This document shows, in pieces, positions 1 to 10,484 of a DNA stretch of 20,234 nucleotides. Position numbers and translations under genes: made by a program. The DNA is taken from assembly GCF_000003605.2 (NCBI RefSeq), contig NW_003128638.1, forward strand, positions 1 to 20,234, in the 5' to 3' direction. The stretch's first letter is position 1. Every line of letters starts with the position of its first letter. Origin of the DNA: Saccoglossus kowalevskii. Its lineage: Eukaryota; Hemichordata; Enteropneusta; Harrimaniidae. Under the pieces are notes generated by a model, which saw nothing but the letters and a program-made list of their open reading frames with translations, ran no database searches and was not told the origin of the DNA.

Positions 1-49
1 TATCACCTAGGGTAGAGTAGCTGTGGCCTCCCCATTGAGTCTATGACAC
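1..49 (+). repeat. Type A monomer (array consensus)
   Basis: This is a representative of the most common monomer type. It is marked by T at position 1, CCTAGGGTAGAG at 6-17, CTGTGGCCTC at 21-30 and CCCATTGAG at 31-39. It contains an AvrII-type palindrome (CCTAGG), an AluI site (AGCT at 19-22), a HaeIII site (GGCC at 25-28) and a HinfI site (GAGTC at 37-41), so such digests should give a 49-base ladder. Other types differ mainly at 1, 5-17, 22-30 and 40-47, while about 31-39 is nearly invariant. This copy differs from the usual one in reading GACAC rather than GGCAC at its end. Confidence 0.95.
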
Positions 50-234
50 TATCACCTAGGGTAGAGTAGCTGTGGCCTCCCCATTGAGTCTATGGCACAA
101 TCATCTAGGGTAGAGTGGCTGTGGCCTTCCCCTTGAGTTTATGGCACTATCACCTAGGGTAGAGTAGCTGTGGCCTCCCCATTGAGTCTATGGCACTATC
201 ACCTAGGGTAGAGTAGCTGTGGCCTCCCCATTGA

Positions 235-1199
235 GTCTATGGCACAATCACCTAGGGTAGAGTAGCTGTGACATTCCCATTGAGTCTGTGGCACAATCAC
301 CCACGATACAGTAGCTGTGACCTCCCCATTGACTTTGTGGCACAGTCACCTGGGATAGAGTAGCTGTGGCCTCCCCATTGAGTCTATGGCACTGTCACCG
401 AGGGTAGAGTAGCTGTGGCCTCCCCATTGAGTCTATGGCACTATCACCTAGGGTAGAGTAGCTGTGGCCTCCCCATTGAGTTTATGGCACTATCACCTAG
501 GGTAGAGTAGCTGTGGCCTCCCCATTGAGTCTTTGTCATAATCACCTTGGGTAGAGTAGCTTTGGCCTCCGCATTGAGTCTATGGTACAATCACCCAATA
601 TACAGTAGCTGTGGCATCCTAATTGAGTCTATTGCACAATCACCCAAGATACAGTAGCAGTGGCCTCCCATTGAGTCTATGGCACTATCGCGTAAGGTAG
701 AGTAGCTGTGGTCTCCCGATTGAATCTATGGCACAATCACCCAAGATACAGGAGCTGTGGCATCCCCATTGAGTCTATGGCACAATCACCCAAGATACAG
801 TAGCAGTGGCCTTTCCATTGAGTTTATGGCACTATCACCTAGGGTAGAGTAGCTGTGGCCTCCCCATTGAGTCTATGGCACAATCACCCAGGGTAGAGTA
901 GCTGTGGCCTCCCCATTGAGTCTTTGGCACAATCACCCAGGGTAGAGTAGCTGTGACCTCCCCATTGAGTCTATGGCACTATCACCTTGGGTAGAGTGGC
1001 TGTGGCCTCCCCATTGAGTCTATGACACTATCATCTAGGGTAGAGTAGCTATGGCCTCCCCATTGAGTCTATGGCACTATCACCTAGGGTAGTGTAGCTG
1101 TGGCCTCCCCATTGAGTCTATGGCACTATCACATAGGGTAGAGTAGGTGTGCCCTCCCCATTGAGTTCATGGCACCATCACCTAGGGTAGAGTAGCTGT
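235..1199 (+). repeat. Block X, copy 1 (near-identical to 15762-16727)
   Basis: This run of about 20 monomers includes the rare markers CCCACGATACA (299-309), GTCACCGAGG, TCCTAATTG (617-625), CTCCCGATTG and GTAGGTGTGC (1143-1152). The same markers in the same order lie 15,527-15,528 bases downstream, with about six differences by eye. One difference is a lost C at 667-669 in this copy. A private marker, CTCCGCATTG after the AGCTTTGG monomer, is shared only with the 15.8 kb copy and not with the relatives at 6.3 or 11.1 kb. This shows which copies are closest. The left edge lies inside the monomer ending near 240, and the right edge near 1199. Confidence 0.85.
690..830 (+). repeat. Ordered type B cassette (first of 13 full copies)
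   Basis: Three variant monomers occur in a fixed order. The first has ATCGC(C/G)TAAGG and GTGGTCTCC; the second has AAGATACAGGAGCTG and GGCATCC; the third has AAGATACAGTAGCAG. A monomer with GTTTATGG follows. B monomers lack the CCTAGG palindrome and two of the three TAG triplets of type A. The same order recurs near 2054, 3034, 4160, 5190, 6610, 8190, 11410, 12540, 13960, 16210, 17970 and 19646. A partial copy without the first member begins near 16983. The second member varies slightly (CACTCAAG or CACCCAAG, GGAGC or GGGGC), which helps sort the blocks into families. Confidence 0.85.
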
Positions 1200-1202
1200 G
1201 GG
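1200..1202 (+). other. Single-base insertion (GGG for GG)
   Basis: The sequence reads GTGGGCCTTCCC where neighbours have GTGGCCTCCCC, adding one base. It is one of only two net +1 changes in the window; the other is the C run at 7568-7575. It lies at the right edge of block X, just before the start of the 2.1 kb tandem unit. Confidence 0.8.
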
Positions 1203-1319
1203 CCTTCCCATTGAGTCTATGGCACTATCACCTAGGGTAGAGTGGCTGTGGCCTTCCCCTTGAGTTTATGGCACTATCACCTAGGGTAGAGTAGCTGTGG
1301 CCTCCCCATTGAGTCTATG

Positions 1320-1485
1320 GCACTATCACTTAGGTAGAGTAGTTGTGCCTTCCCCATTGAGTCTATGGCACATCACCAGGGTAGAGTAGCTGTGACCTCC
1401 CCATTGAGTCTATGGCACTATCACTTGAGTAGAGTGACTGTGGCCTCCCCATTGAGTCTATGGCACTATCACTAGGGTAGAGTAA
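1320..1485 (+). other. Cluster of five single-base deletions
   Basis: Compared with the homologous monomers at 3422-3592, this stretch has lost five bases. GGG became GG in CTTAGGTAG, AA became A and CCC became CC in CACATCACCAGG, and CC became C in both CACTTGAG and CACTAGGG. The matching offset changes from 2,102 before the cluster to 2,107 after it, which confirms the count. Three substitutions or compensated changes also fall here (TGCCTTCC, TTGAG, GTGACTG). The rest of the 20 kb holds only a handful of indels, so the clustering is striking. Homopolymer contraction suggests a sequencing or consensus problem, but a real decayed patch is possible. Confidence 0.85.
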
Positions 1486-2539
1486 CTTTGGCCTCCCCAT
1501 TGAGTCTATGACACTATCATCTGGGGTAGAGTAGCTGTGGCCTCCCCATTGAGTCTATGGCACAATCACCTAGAGTAGAGTAGCTATGGCCACCCCATTG
1601 TGTCTATGGTACAATCACCCAAGAAACAGGAGCTGTGGCATCCCCATTGAGTATATGGCACCATCACTCAAGATGCAGTAGCAGTGGCCTCTCCATTGTG
1701 TCTATGGCACTATCACCTATGGCAGAGTAGCTGTACTCTTCCCATTGAGTCTATGGCACTATCACCTAGGGTAGAGTAGCTGTGGCCTCCCCATTGAGGC
1801 TGTGTCACAACCACCTAGGGTAGAGTAGCTGTGACCTCCCCATTGAGTCTGTGTCACAATCAGCTAGGGTAGAGTAGCTTTGGCCTCCCCATTGAATCTA
1901 TGGCACAATCATCCAAGATACAGTAGCTGTGGCATCCCCATTGAGTCTGTGGCACATTCACCCAAGCTACAGTAGCTGTGGCATTCCCATTGATTCTATT
2001 GCACAGTCACCCAAGATACAGTAGCAGTGGCCTCCCCATTGAGTCAACGACACTATCGCCTAAGGTAGAGTAGCTGTGGTCTCCCCATTGAGTCTATGGC
2101 ACAATCACTCAAGATACAGGAGCTGTGGCATCCCCATTGAGTCTATGGCACAATCACCCAAGATACAGTAGCAGTGGCCTCCCCATTGAGTTTATGGCAC
2201 AGTCACCTGGGATAGAGCAGCTGTGGTCTCCCCATTGAGTCTGTGGCACAATCACCTAGGGTAGAGTAGCTGTGGCCTCCCCATTGAGTCTATGGCACAA
2301 TCACCCAGGGTAGAGTAGCTGTGGCCTCCCCATTGAGTCTATGGCACAATCACCCAGGGTAGAGTAGCTGTGACCTCCCCATTGAGTCTATGGCACAATC
2401 ACCCAGGGTAGAGTAGCTGTGACCTCCCCATTGAGTCTATGGCACTATCACCTTGGGTAGAGTAACTTTGGCCTCCCCATTGAGTCTATGACACTATCAT
2501 CTAGGGTAGAGTAGCTGTGGCCTCCCCATTGAGTCTATG

Positions 2540-2545
2540 GCACAA
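2540..2545 (+). other. Junction where one 49-base monomer is missing
   Basis: At this point GGCACAATCA joins straight to ACCAAGATACAG. In the homologous place at 4640-4700, and again near 17440-17500, a whole extra monomer (CACCTAGGG, then GTGACCTTCCC, then GTCTGTGG) sits between these parts. The spacing of flanking markers changes from 2,107 to 2,156, exactly 49 bases. This indicates precise loss of one repeat in copy 1, as expected from slippage or unequal exchange in register. Confidence 0.85.
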
Positions 2546-3417
2546 TCAACCAAGATACAGTAGCTGTGGCCTCCCCATTGACTTTGTGGCACAGTCACCT
2601 GGGATAGAGTAGCTGTGGCCTCCCCATTGAGTCTATGGCACTATCACCGAGGGTAGAGTAGCTGAGGCCTTCCCATTGAGTCTATGGCACTATCACCTAG
2701 GGTAGAGTAGCTGTGGCCTCCCCATTGAGTTTATGGTACTATCACCTAGGGTAGAGTAGCTGTGGCCTCCCCATTGAGTCTGTGTCATAATCACCTTGGG
2801 TATAGTAGCTGTGACCTCCCCATTGAGTCTGTGTCACAATCAGCTAGGGTAGAGTAGCTTTGGCCTCCCCATTGAATCTATGGCACAATCATCCAAGATA
2901 CAGTAGCTGTGGCATCCCCATTGAGTCTGTGGCACATTCACCCAAGCTACAGTAGCTGTGGCATTCCCATTGAGTCTATTGCACAGTCACCCAAGATACA
3001 GTAGCAGTGGCCTCCCCATTGAGTCTACGACACTATCGCCTAACGTAGAGTAGCTGTGGTCTCCCCATTGAGTCTATGGCACAATCACTCAAGATACAGG
3101 AGCTGTGGCATCCCCATTGAGTCTATGGCACAATCACGCAAGATACAGTAGCAGTGGCCTCCCCATTCAGTTTATGGCACAGTCACCTGGGATAGAGTAG
3201 CTGTGGCCTCCCCATTGAGTCTGTGGCACAATCACCTAGGGTAGAGTAGCTGTGGCCTCCCCATTGAGTCTATGGCACAATCACCCAGGGTAGAGTAGCT
3301 GTGGCCTCCCCATTGAGTCTATGGCACAATCACCCAGGGTAGAGTAGCTGTGACCTCCCCATTGAGTCTATGGCACAATCACCCAGGGTAGAGTAGCTGT
3401 GACCTCCCCATTGAGTC

Positions 3418-5580
3418 TATGGCACTATCACTTAGGGTAGAGTAGTTGTGGCCTCCCCATTGAGTCTATGGCACAATCACCCAGGGTAGAGTAGCTGTGA
3501 CCTCCCCATTGAGTCTATGGCACTATCACCTTGGGTAGAGTGGCTGTGGCCTCCCCATTGAGTCTATGGCACTATCACCTAGGGTAGAGTAACTTTGGCC
3601 TCCCCATTGAGTCTATGACACTATCATCTGGGGTAGAGTAGCTGTGGCCTCCCCATTGAGTCTATGGCACAATCACCTAGAGTAGAGTAGCTATGGCCTC
3701 CCCATTGTGTCTATGGTACAATCACCCAAGAAACAGGAGCTGTGGCATCCCCATTGAGTATATGGCACCATCACTCAAGATGCAGTAGCAGTGGCCTCTC
3801 CATTGTGTCTATGGCACTATCACCTATGGCAGAGTAGCTGTACTCTTCCCATTGAGTCTATGGCACTATCACCTAGGGTAGAGTAGCTGTGGCCTCCCCA
3901 TTGAGGCTGTGTCACAACCACCTAGGGTAGAGTAGCTGTGACCTCCCCATTGAGTCTGTGTCACAATCAGCTAGGGTAGAGTAGCTTTGGCCTCCCCATT
4001 GAATCTATGGCACAATCATCCAAGATACAGTAGCTGTGGCATCCCCATTGAGTCTGTGGCACATTCACCCAAGCTACAGTAGCTGTGGCATTCCCATTGA
4101 GTCTATTGCACAGTCACCCAAGATACAGTAGCAGTGGCCTCCCCATTGAGTCAACGACACTATCGCCTAAGGTAGAGTAGCTGTGGTCTCCCCATTGAGT
4201 CTATGGCACAATCACTCAAGATACAGGAGCTGTGGCATCCCCATTGAGTCTATGGCACAATCACCCAAGATACAGTAGCAGTGGCCTCCCCATTGAGTTT
4301 ATGGCACAGTCACCTGGGATAGAGTAGCTGTGGTCTCCCCATTGAGTCTGTGGCACAATCACCTAGGGTAGAGTAGCTGTGGCCTCCCCATTGAGTCTAT
4401 GGCACAATCACCCAGGGTAGAGTAGCTGTGGCCTCCCCATTGAGTCTATGGCACAATCACCCAGGGTAGAGTAGCTGTGACCTCCCCATTGAGTCTATGG
4501 CACAATCACCCAGGGTAGAGTAGCTGTGACCTCCCCATTGAGTCTATGGCACTATCACCTTGGGTAGAGTAACTTTGGCCTCCCCATTGAGTCTATGACA
4601 CTATCATCTAGGGTAGAGTAGCTGTGGCCTCCCCATTGAGTCTATGGCACAATCACCTAGGGTAGAGTAGCTGTGACCTTCCCATTGAGTCTGTGGCACA
4701 ATCAACCAAGATACAGTAGCTGTGGCCTCCCCATTGACTTTGTGGCACAGTCACCTGGGATAGAGTAGCTGTGGCCTCCCCATTGAGTCTATGGCACTAT
4801 CACCGAGGGTAGAGTAGCTGAGGCCTTCCCATTGAGTCTATGGCACTATCACCTAGGGTAGAGTAGCTGTGGCCTCCCCATTGAGTTTATGGTACTATCA
4901 CCTAGGGTAGAGTAGCTGTGGCCTCCCCATTGAGTCTGTGTCATAATCACCTTGGGTATAGTAGCTGTGACCTCCCCATTGAGTCTGTGTCACAATCAGC
5001 TAGGGTAGAGTAGCTTTGGCCTCCCCATTGAATCTATGGCACAATCATCCAAGATACAGTAGCTGTGGCATCCCCATTGAGTCTGTGGCACATTCACCCA
5101 AGCTACAGTAGCTGTGGCATTCCCATTGAGTCTATTGCACAGTCACCCAAGATACAGTAGCAGTGGCCTCCCCATTGAGTCTACGACACTATCGCCTAAC
5201 GTAGAGTAGCTGTGGTCTCCCCATTGAGTCTATGGCACAATCACTCAAGATACAGGAGCTGTGGCATCCCCATTGAGTCTATGGCACAATCACGCAAGAT
5301 ACAGTAGCAGTGGCCTCCCCATTCAGTTTATGGCACAGTCACCTGGGATAGAGTAGCTGTGGCCTCCCCATTGAGTCTGTGGCACAATCACCTAGGGTAG
5401 AGTAGCTGTGGCCTCCCCATTGAGTCTATGGCACAATCACCCAGGGTAGAGTAGCTGTGGCCTCCCCATTGAGTCTATGGCACAATCACCCAGGGTAGAG
5501 TAGCTGTGACCTCCCCATTGAGTCTATGGCACAATCACCCAGGGTAGAGTAGCTGTGACCTCCCCATTGAGTCTATGGCA
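3418..5580 (+). repeat. 44-monomer tandem unit, copy 2
   Basis: This is the second copy of the 2.1 kb unit, following copy 1 directly. It carries the same ordered markers, including CAGCTAGGG at 3968 and 4997 (1,029 apart, 21 monomers). It has one more monomer than copy 1 and normal homopolymer lengths where copy 1 is contracted. Outside those differences the two read as about 99% alike by eye. Single differences include GGCCTCCCC against GGCCACCCC near 1590 and GAGTCTATT against GATTCTATT near 1992. The right edge falls in the CACCTT monomer near 5580. Parts of this copy recur in two pieces at 16978-18603 and 18942-19816. Confidence 0.85.
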
Positions 5581-5779
5581 CTATCACCTTGGGTAGAGTA
5601 GCTTTGGCCTCCCCATTGAGTCTATGACACTATCATCTAGGGTAGAGTAGCTGTGGCCTCCCCATTGAGTCTATGGCACAATCACCTAGGGTAGTGTAGC
5701 TGTGGCCTCCCCGTTGAATCTATGGCACTATCACCTAGGGTAGAGTAGCTGTGGCCTCCCCATTGAATCTATGGCACAA

Positions 5780-6250
5780 TCACCTAGGGTAAAGTAGCTG
5801 TGGCCTCCCCATTGAGTCTGTGTCATAATCACCTAGGGTATAGTAGCTGTGACCTCCCCATTGAGTCTGTGTCACAATCACTTAGGGTAGAGTAGCTTTG
5901 GCCTCCCCATTGAGTCTATGGCACAATCACCCAAGATACAGTAGCTGTGGCATCCCCATTGAGTCTGTGGCACATTCACCCAAGTTACAGTAGCTGTGGC
6001 ATTCCCATTGAGTCTATTGCACAATCACCTAAGATACAGTAGCAGTGGCCTCCTCATTGAGTCTATGGCACTATCGCCTAAGGTAGAGTAGCTGTGGCCT
6101 CCCCATTGAGTTTATGGCACTATCACCTAGGGTAGAGTAGCTGTAGTCTTCCCATTGAGTCTATGGCACAATCACCTAGGGTAGAGTAGCTGTGACCTCC
6201 CCATTGAGTCTATGGCACTATCACTTAGGGTAGAGTAGCTGTGGCCTCCC
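5780..6250 (+). repeat. Block W, copy 1
   Basis: This stretch shares the ordered markers GTAAAGTAGC, GTCATAATCACCTAGGGTAT (5821-5840), TCACTTAGGG, CCAAGTTACAG and GCTGTAGTCTTCC with 8476-8946. The offset is 2,696 bases, which is 55 monomers plus the one-base insertion at 7568-7575. It resembles the CAGCTAGGG sub-blocks but has CACTTAGGG and AAGTTACAG where they have CAGCTAGGG and AAGCTACAG, so it is a sister lineage. Confidence 0.8.
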
Positions 6251-6354
6251 CATTGAGTCTATGGCACAATCACCTAGGGTAGAGTAGCTGTGGCCTCCCC
6301 ATTGAGTCTATGGCACTGTCACCGAGGGTAGAGTAGCTGTGGCCTCCCCATTGA

Positions 6355-7232
6355 GTCTATGGCACTATCACCTAGGGTAGAGTAGCTGTGGCCTCCCCAT
6401 TGAGTTTATGGCACTATCACCTAGGGTAGAGTAGCTGTGGCCTCCCCATTGAGTCTTTGTCATAATCACCTTGGGTAGAGTAGCTTTGGCCTCCCCATTG
6501 AGTCTATGGTACAATCACCCAATATACAGTAGCTGTGGCATCCTAATTGAGTCTATTGCACAATCACCCAAGATACAGTAGCAGTGGTCTCCCCATTGAG
6601 TCTATGGCACTATCGCGTAAGGTAGAGTAGCTGTGGTCTCCTGATTGAGTCTATGGCACAATCACCCAAGATACAGGAGCTGTGGCATCCCCATTGAGTC
6701 TATGGCACAATCACCCAAGATACAGTAGCAGTGGCCTTTCCATTGAGTTTATGGCACTATCACCTAGGGTAGAGTAGCTGTGGCCTCCCCATTGAGTCTA
6801 TGGCACAATCACCCAGGGTAGAGTAGCTGTGGCCTCGCCATTGAGTCTATGGCACAATCACCCAGGGTAGAGTAGCTGTGACCTCCCCATTGAGTCTATG
6901 GCACTATCACCTTGGGTAGAGTGGCTGTGGCCTCCCCATTGAGTCTATGACACTATCATCTAGGGTAGAGTAGCTATGGCCTCCCCATTGAGTTTATGGC
7001 ACTATCACCTAGGGTAGAGTAGCTGTGGCCTCCCTATTGAGTTTATGGCACTATCACCTAGGGTAGAGTAGCTGTGGCATCCCCATTGAGTATATGGCAC
7101 CATCACCCAAGATGCAGTAGCAGTGGCCTCTTCATTGAGTCTATGGCACTATCGCCTAGGGTAGAGTAGCTGTGGCCTCCGCATTGAGTCTATGGCACTA
7201 TCACCTATGGTAGAGTAGCTGTGGCCTCCCCA
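6355..7232 (+). repeat. 98-monomer long-range repeat, register 1
   Basis: The markers TCCTAATTG (6541) and CCCCATTGAGTATAT (7081) recur exactly 4,802 bases later, at 11343 and 11883; 4,802 is 98 times 49. The order of all monomers between them matches. The match breaks near 7232, where this copy carries seven monomers that are absent downstream. The start of block X at 6290-6355 is related but has one extra GTCACCGAGG monomer relative to the 11.1 kb copy. Confidence 0.8.
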
Positions 7233-7555
7233 TTTAGTCTATGGCACAACCACCTAGGGTAGAGTAGCTGTGACCTTTCCATTGAGTCTGTGGCACAAAC
7301 ACCTAGGGTAGAGTAGCTGTGACCTCCCCATTAAGTCTGTTGTACTATCGCCTAGGGTAGAGTAGCTGTGGCCTCCCCATTGAGTCTATGGTACAATCAC
7401 CCAAGAAACAGGAGCTGTGGCATCCCCATTGAGTATATGGCACCATCACAAAAGATGCAGTAGCAGTGGCCTCTTCATTGAGTCTATGGCACTATCGCCT
7501 AGGGTAGAGTAGCTGTGGCCTCCGCATTTAGTCTATAGCACTATCACCTATGGTA
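7081..7555 (+). repeat. 7-monomer local duplication (343 bases)
   Basis: The segments 7081-7212 and 7424-7555 share GAGTATATGGCACC, GATGCAGTAGCAG, CTCTTCATTGAG, CTATCGCCTAGGG and CCTATGGTAGAG at an offset of exactly 343 bases, seven monomers. Between them lie monomers with CAACCACCTAGG, GACCTTTCC and TTAAGTCTGTTG, which also occur near 15330-15430. The extra seven monomers explain why the long-range match to 12 kb falls from 98 to 91 monomers past this point. The second copy has diverged (CACAAAAGATG, GCATTTAGTCTATAGC). Confidence 0.8.
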
Positions 7556-7567
7556 GAGAAGCTGTGG

Positions 7568-7575
7568 CCCCCCCC
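7568..7575 (+). other. Eight-C run, +1 base
   Basis: GGCCTCCCC has become GG followed by eight C: the T was replaced and one C was gained. It is the longest homopolymer I see in the window and one of two net insertions. It shifts the spacing of the flanking W blocks from 2,695 to 2,696. Either a real mononucleotide expansion or a base-calling error could produce it. Confidence 0.85.
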
Positions 7576-7929
7576 ATTGAATCTATGGCACTATCACCTA
7601 GGGTAGAGTAGCTGTGGCCTCCGCATTGAGTCTATGGCACAATCACCTAGGGTAGAGTAGCTGTGACCTTCCCATTGAGTCTGTGGCACAATCACCCAAG
7701 ATACAGTAGCTGTGGCCTCCCCATTGACTTTGTGGCACATTCACCTGGGATAGAGTAGCTGTGGCCTCCCCATTGAGTCTCTGGCACTATCACCGAGGGT
7801 AGAGTAGCTGAGGCCTTCCCATTGAGTCTATGGCACTATCACCTAGGGTAGGGTAGCTGTGGCCTCCCCATTGAGTTTATGGCACTATCACCTAGGGTAG
7901 AGTAGCTGTGGCCTCCCCATTGAGTCTGT

Positions 7930-8360
7930 GTCATAATCACCTTGGGTATAGTAGCTGTGACCTCCCCATTGAGTATGTGTCACAATCAGCTAGGGTAGAG
8001 TAGCTTTGGCCTCCCCATTGAATCTATGGCACAATCATCCAAGATACAGTAGCTGTGGCATCCCCATTGAGTCTGTGGCACATTCACCCAAGCTACAGTA
8101 GCTGTGGCATTCCCATTGAGTCTATTGCACAGTCACCCAAGATACAGTAGCAGTGGCCTCCCCATTGAGTCTACAACACTATCGCCTAAGGTAGAGTAGC
8201 TGTGGTCTTCCCATTGAGTCTATGGCACAATCACTCAAGATACAGGAGCTGTGGCATCCCCATTGAGTCTATGGCACAATCACCCAAGATACAGTAGCAG
8301 TGGCCTCCCCATTGAGTTTATGGCACAGTCACCTGGGATAGAGTAGCTGTGGCCTCCCCA
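7930..8360 (+). repeat. CAGCTAGGG sub-block, isolated copy
   Basis: This is a fifth copy of the sub-block seen twice in each 2.1 kb unit. Its marker CAGCTAGGG is at 7987, followed by AATCATCCAAGATACAG, CATTCACCCAAGCTACAG, TCTACAACACTATCG and the type B cassette. It is 2,990 bases (61 monomers plus 1) from the copy at 4997. It has private changes such as GAGTATGTGTC and GTGGTCTTCC. It runs into GATAGAGTAGCTG and then GTAGAGAAGC (about 8388-8397), a junction also present at 19802-19860. Confidence 0.8.
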
Positions 8361-8475
8361 TTGAGTCTGTGGCACAATCACCTAGGGTAGAGAAGCTGTG
8401 GCCTCCCCATTGAGTCTATGGTACAATCACCTAGGGTAAAGTAGCTGTGGCCTCCCCATTGAGTCTATGGCACAA

Positions 8476-8946
8476 TCACATAGGGTAGAGTAGCTGTGGC
8501 CTCCCCATTGAGTCTGTGTCATAATCACCTAGGGTATAGTAGCTGTGACCTCCCCATTGAGTCTGTGTCACAATCACTTAGGGTAGAGTAGCTTTGGCCT
8601 CCCCATTGAGTCTATGGCACAATCACCCAAGATACAGTAGCTGTGGCATCCCCATTGAGTCTGTGGCACATTCACCCAAGTTACAGTAGCTGTGGCATTC
8701 CCATTGAGTCTATTGCACAATCACCAAAGATAGAGTAGCAGTGGCCTCCCCATTGAGTCTATGGCACTATCGCCTAAGGTAGAGTAGCTGTGGCCTCCCC
8801 ATTGAGTTTATGGCACTATCACCTAGGGTAGAGTAGCTGTAGTCTTCCCATTGAGTCTATGGCACAATCACCTAGGGTAGAGTAGCTGTGACCTCCCCAT
8901 TGAGTCTATGGCACTATCACTTAGGGTAGAGTAGCTGTGGCCTCCC
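8476..8946 (+). repeat. Block W, copy 2
   Basis: This is homologous to 5780-6250, with the same order of CACTTAGGG, AAGTTACAG, ATCGCCTAAGG and GTAGTCTTCC monomers. Differences include CCAAAGATAGAG near 8724 instead of CCTAAGATACAG, and CCTCCCCATT for CCTCCTCATT. It leads into a run of type C monomers (CACCCAGGG with GTGACC). Confidence 0.78.
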
Positions 8947-8999
8947 CATTGAGTCTATGGCACAATCACCCAGGGTAGAGTAGGTGTGACCTCCCCATT

Positions 9000-10390
9000 G
9001 AGTCTATGGCACAATCACCCAGGGTAGAGTAGCTGTGGCCTCCCCATTGAGTCTATGGCACAATCACCCTGGGTAGAGTAGCTGTGACCTCCCCATTGTG
9101 TCTATGGCACAATCACCCAGGGTAGAGTAGCTGTGACCTCCCCATTGAGTCTATGGCACTATCACCTTGGGTAAAGTGGCTGTGGCCTCCCCATTGAGTC
9201 TATGGCACTATCACCTAGGGTAGAGTAACTTTGGCCTCCCCATTGAGTCTATGACACTATCATCTAGGGTAGAGTAGCTATGGCCTCCCCATTGAGTTTA
9301 TGGCACTATCACCTAGTGTAGAGTAGCTTTGGCCTCCCTATTGAGTTTATGGCACTATCACCTAGGGTAGAGTAGCTGTGGCCTCCCCATTGAGTCTATG
9401 GCACTATCACCTAGGGTAGAGTAGCTGTGGCCTCCCCATTGAGTCTATGGCACTTTCACCTAGGGTAGAGTAGCTGTGGCCTCCTTATTGAGTTTATGGC
9501 ACAATCACCTAGGGTAGAGTAGCTGTGGCCTCCCCATTGAGTCTATGGCACTATCACATAGGGTAGAGTAGCTTTGGCCTCCCCATTGAATCTATGGCAC
9601 AATCACCTAGGGTAGAGTAGCTGTGACCTTCCCATTGAGTCTGTGGCACAATCACCCAAGATACAGTAGCTGTGGCCTCCCCATTGACTTTGTGGCACAG
9701 TCACCTGGGATAGAGTAGCTGTGGCCTCCCCATTGAGTCTATGGCACTGTCACCGAGGGTAGAGTAGCTGTGGCCTCCCCATTGAGTCTATGGCACTATC
9801 ACCTAGGGTAGAGTAACTGTGGCCTCCCCATTGAGTTTATGACACTATCACCTAGGGTAGAGTAGCTGTGGCCTCCCCATTGAGTCTGTGTCATAATCAC
9901 CTTGGGTAGAGTAGCTTTGGCCTCCCCATTGAGTCTATGGCACAATCACCCAATATACAGTAGCTGTGGCATCCCCATTGAGTCTGTGGCACAATCACCT
10001 AGGGTAGAGTAGCAGTGGCCTCCCCATTGAGTCCATGGCACTATCACCTAGGGTAGAGTATCTGTGGCCTCCCTATTGAGTTTATGGCACAATCAACTAG
10101 GGTAGAGTAGCAGTGGCATCCCTATTAAGTCTGTGGCACAATCACCTAGGGTAGAGTAGCTGTGACCTCCCCATTGGGTTAGTGACACAATCAACTGGGA
10201 TAGTGTAGCTGTGGCCTCCCCATTGAGTCTATGGCACTATCACCTAGGGTAGAATAGCTGTGGCCTCCCTGTTGCGTTTATTGCACTATCACATAGGGTA
10301 GAGTAGCTGTGGCCTCCCCATTGAGTCTATGGCACTATCACCTAGGGTAGAGTAGCTGTGACCTCCCCATTGAGTCTGTGTCATAGTCAC
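9000..10390 (+). repeat. Rearranged older relative of the 29-monomer unit
   Basis: From about 9000 to 9617 the monomer order matches 12724-13340, sharing GTAAAGTGGC, CCTAGTGTAGAG, GCACTTTCACC and CTCCTTATTG at an offset of 3,723 (76 monomers minus one base). From about 9617 to 9980 it instead matches 12117-12478. From about 10006 to 10390 it matches 13485-13868, sharing GTCCATGGC, TCAACTAGGG, TTAAGTCTGTGG and GGGTTAGTG. The EcoRI-bearing GTGAATTCCCC of the later copies is GTGACCTCCCC here. This looks like a version of the 29-monomer unit with its middle replaced by another block. Confidence 0.75.
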
Positions 10391-10435
10391 CTAGGGTAGA
10401 GTAGCTGTGGCCTCCCCATTGAGTCTGTGTCACAA

Positions 10436-10484
10436 TCACCGAGAGTAAAGTTGCTTTGACCTCCCCTTCGAGTATATGGCACTA
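10436..10484 (+). repeat. Most diverged monomer seen
   Basis: This monomer reads CACCGAGAGTAAAGTTGCTT, then GACCTCCCCTTCGAGTATA, with many changes from type A. Even the normally constant CCCATTGAG is altered to CCCTTCGAG. I found no close second copy in the window. It sits between the end of the older 29-monomer relative and the block leading to the second long-range register, so it may mark an old junction. Confidence 0.7.

Larger units (their letters stand above)
1316..3417 (+). repeat. 43-monomer tandem unit, copy 1
   Basis: This is the first of two adjacent copies of a higher-order unit of about 2.1 kb. Markers in order are GTAGTTGTG, AACTTTGG, TCATCTGGGG, AAGAAACAGGAGC, GCTGTACTCTTCC, GGCTGTGTCACAACC, CAGCTAGGG (1861 and again 2841) and ATTCAGTTTATGG. 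Each marker recurs 2,107 or 2,156 bases later, which is 43 or 44 monomers. The two CAGCTAGGG markers are 980 bases apart (20 monomers) and head two related sub-blocks, so the unit itself is an older internal duplication. This copy lacks one monomer near 2542 that copy 2 retains, and it contains the deletion cluster at 1320-1485. Confidence 0.85.

Noticed and set aside
1798-1830. CTCF-like site in CCACCTAGGGTAGAG monomers
   Set aside because: Only the central CTAGGG part agrees with the known CTCF core. Flanking key positions do not fit, and the resemblance comes from the ordinary type A sequence.
3429-3440. Telomere-like TTAGGG in CACTTAGGGTAG monomers
   Set aside because: TTAGGG occurs once per such monomer as a one-base variant of CCTAGGG. 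It is never in tandem, so this is not interstitial telomeric repeat.
5820-5850. TATA-box promoter at GGGTATAGTAG
   Set aside because: It is a single-base variant of GGGTAGAGTAG in a few monomers, with no other promoter signal or downstream gene.
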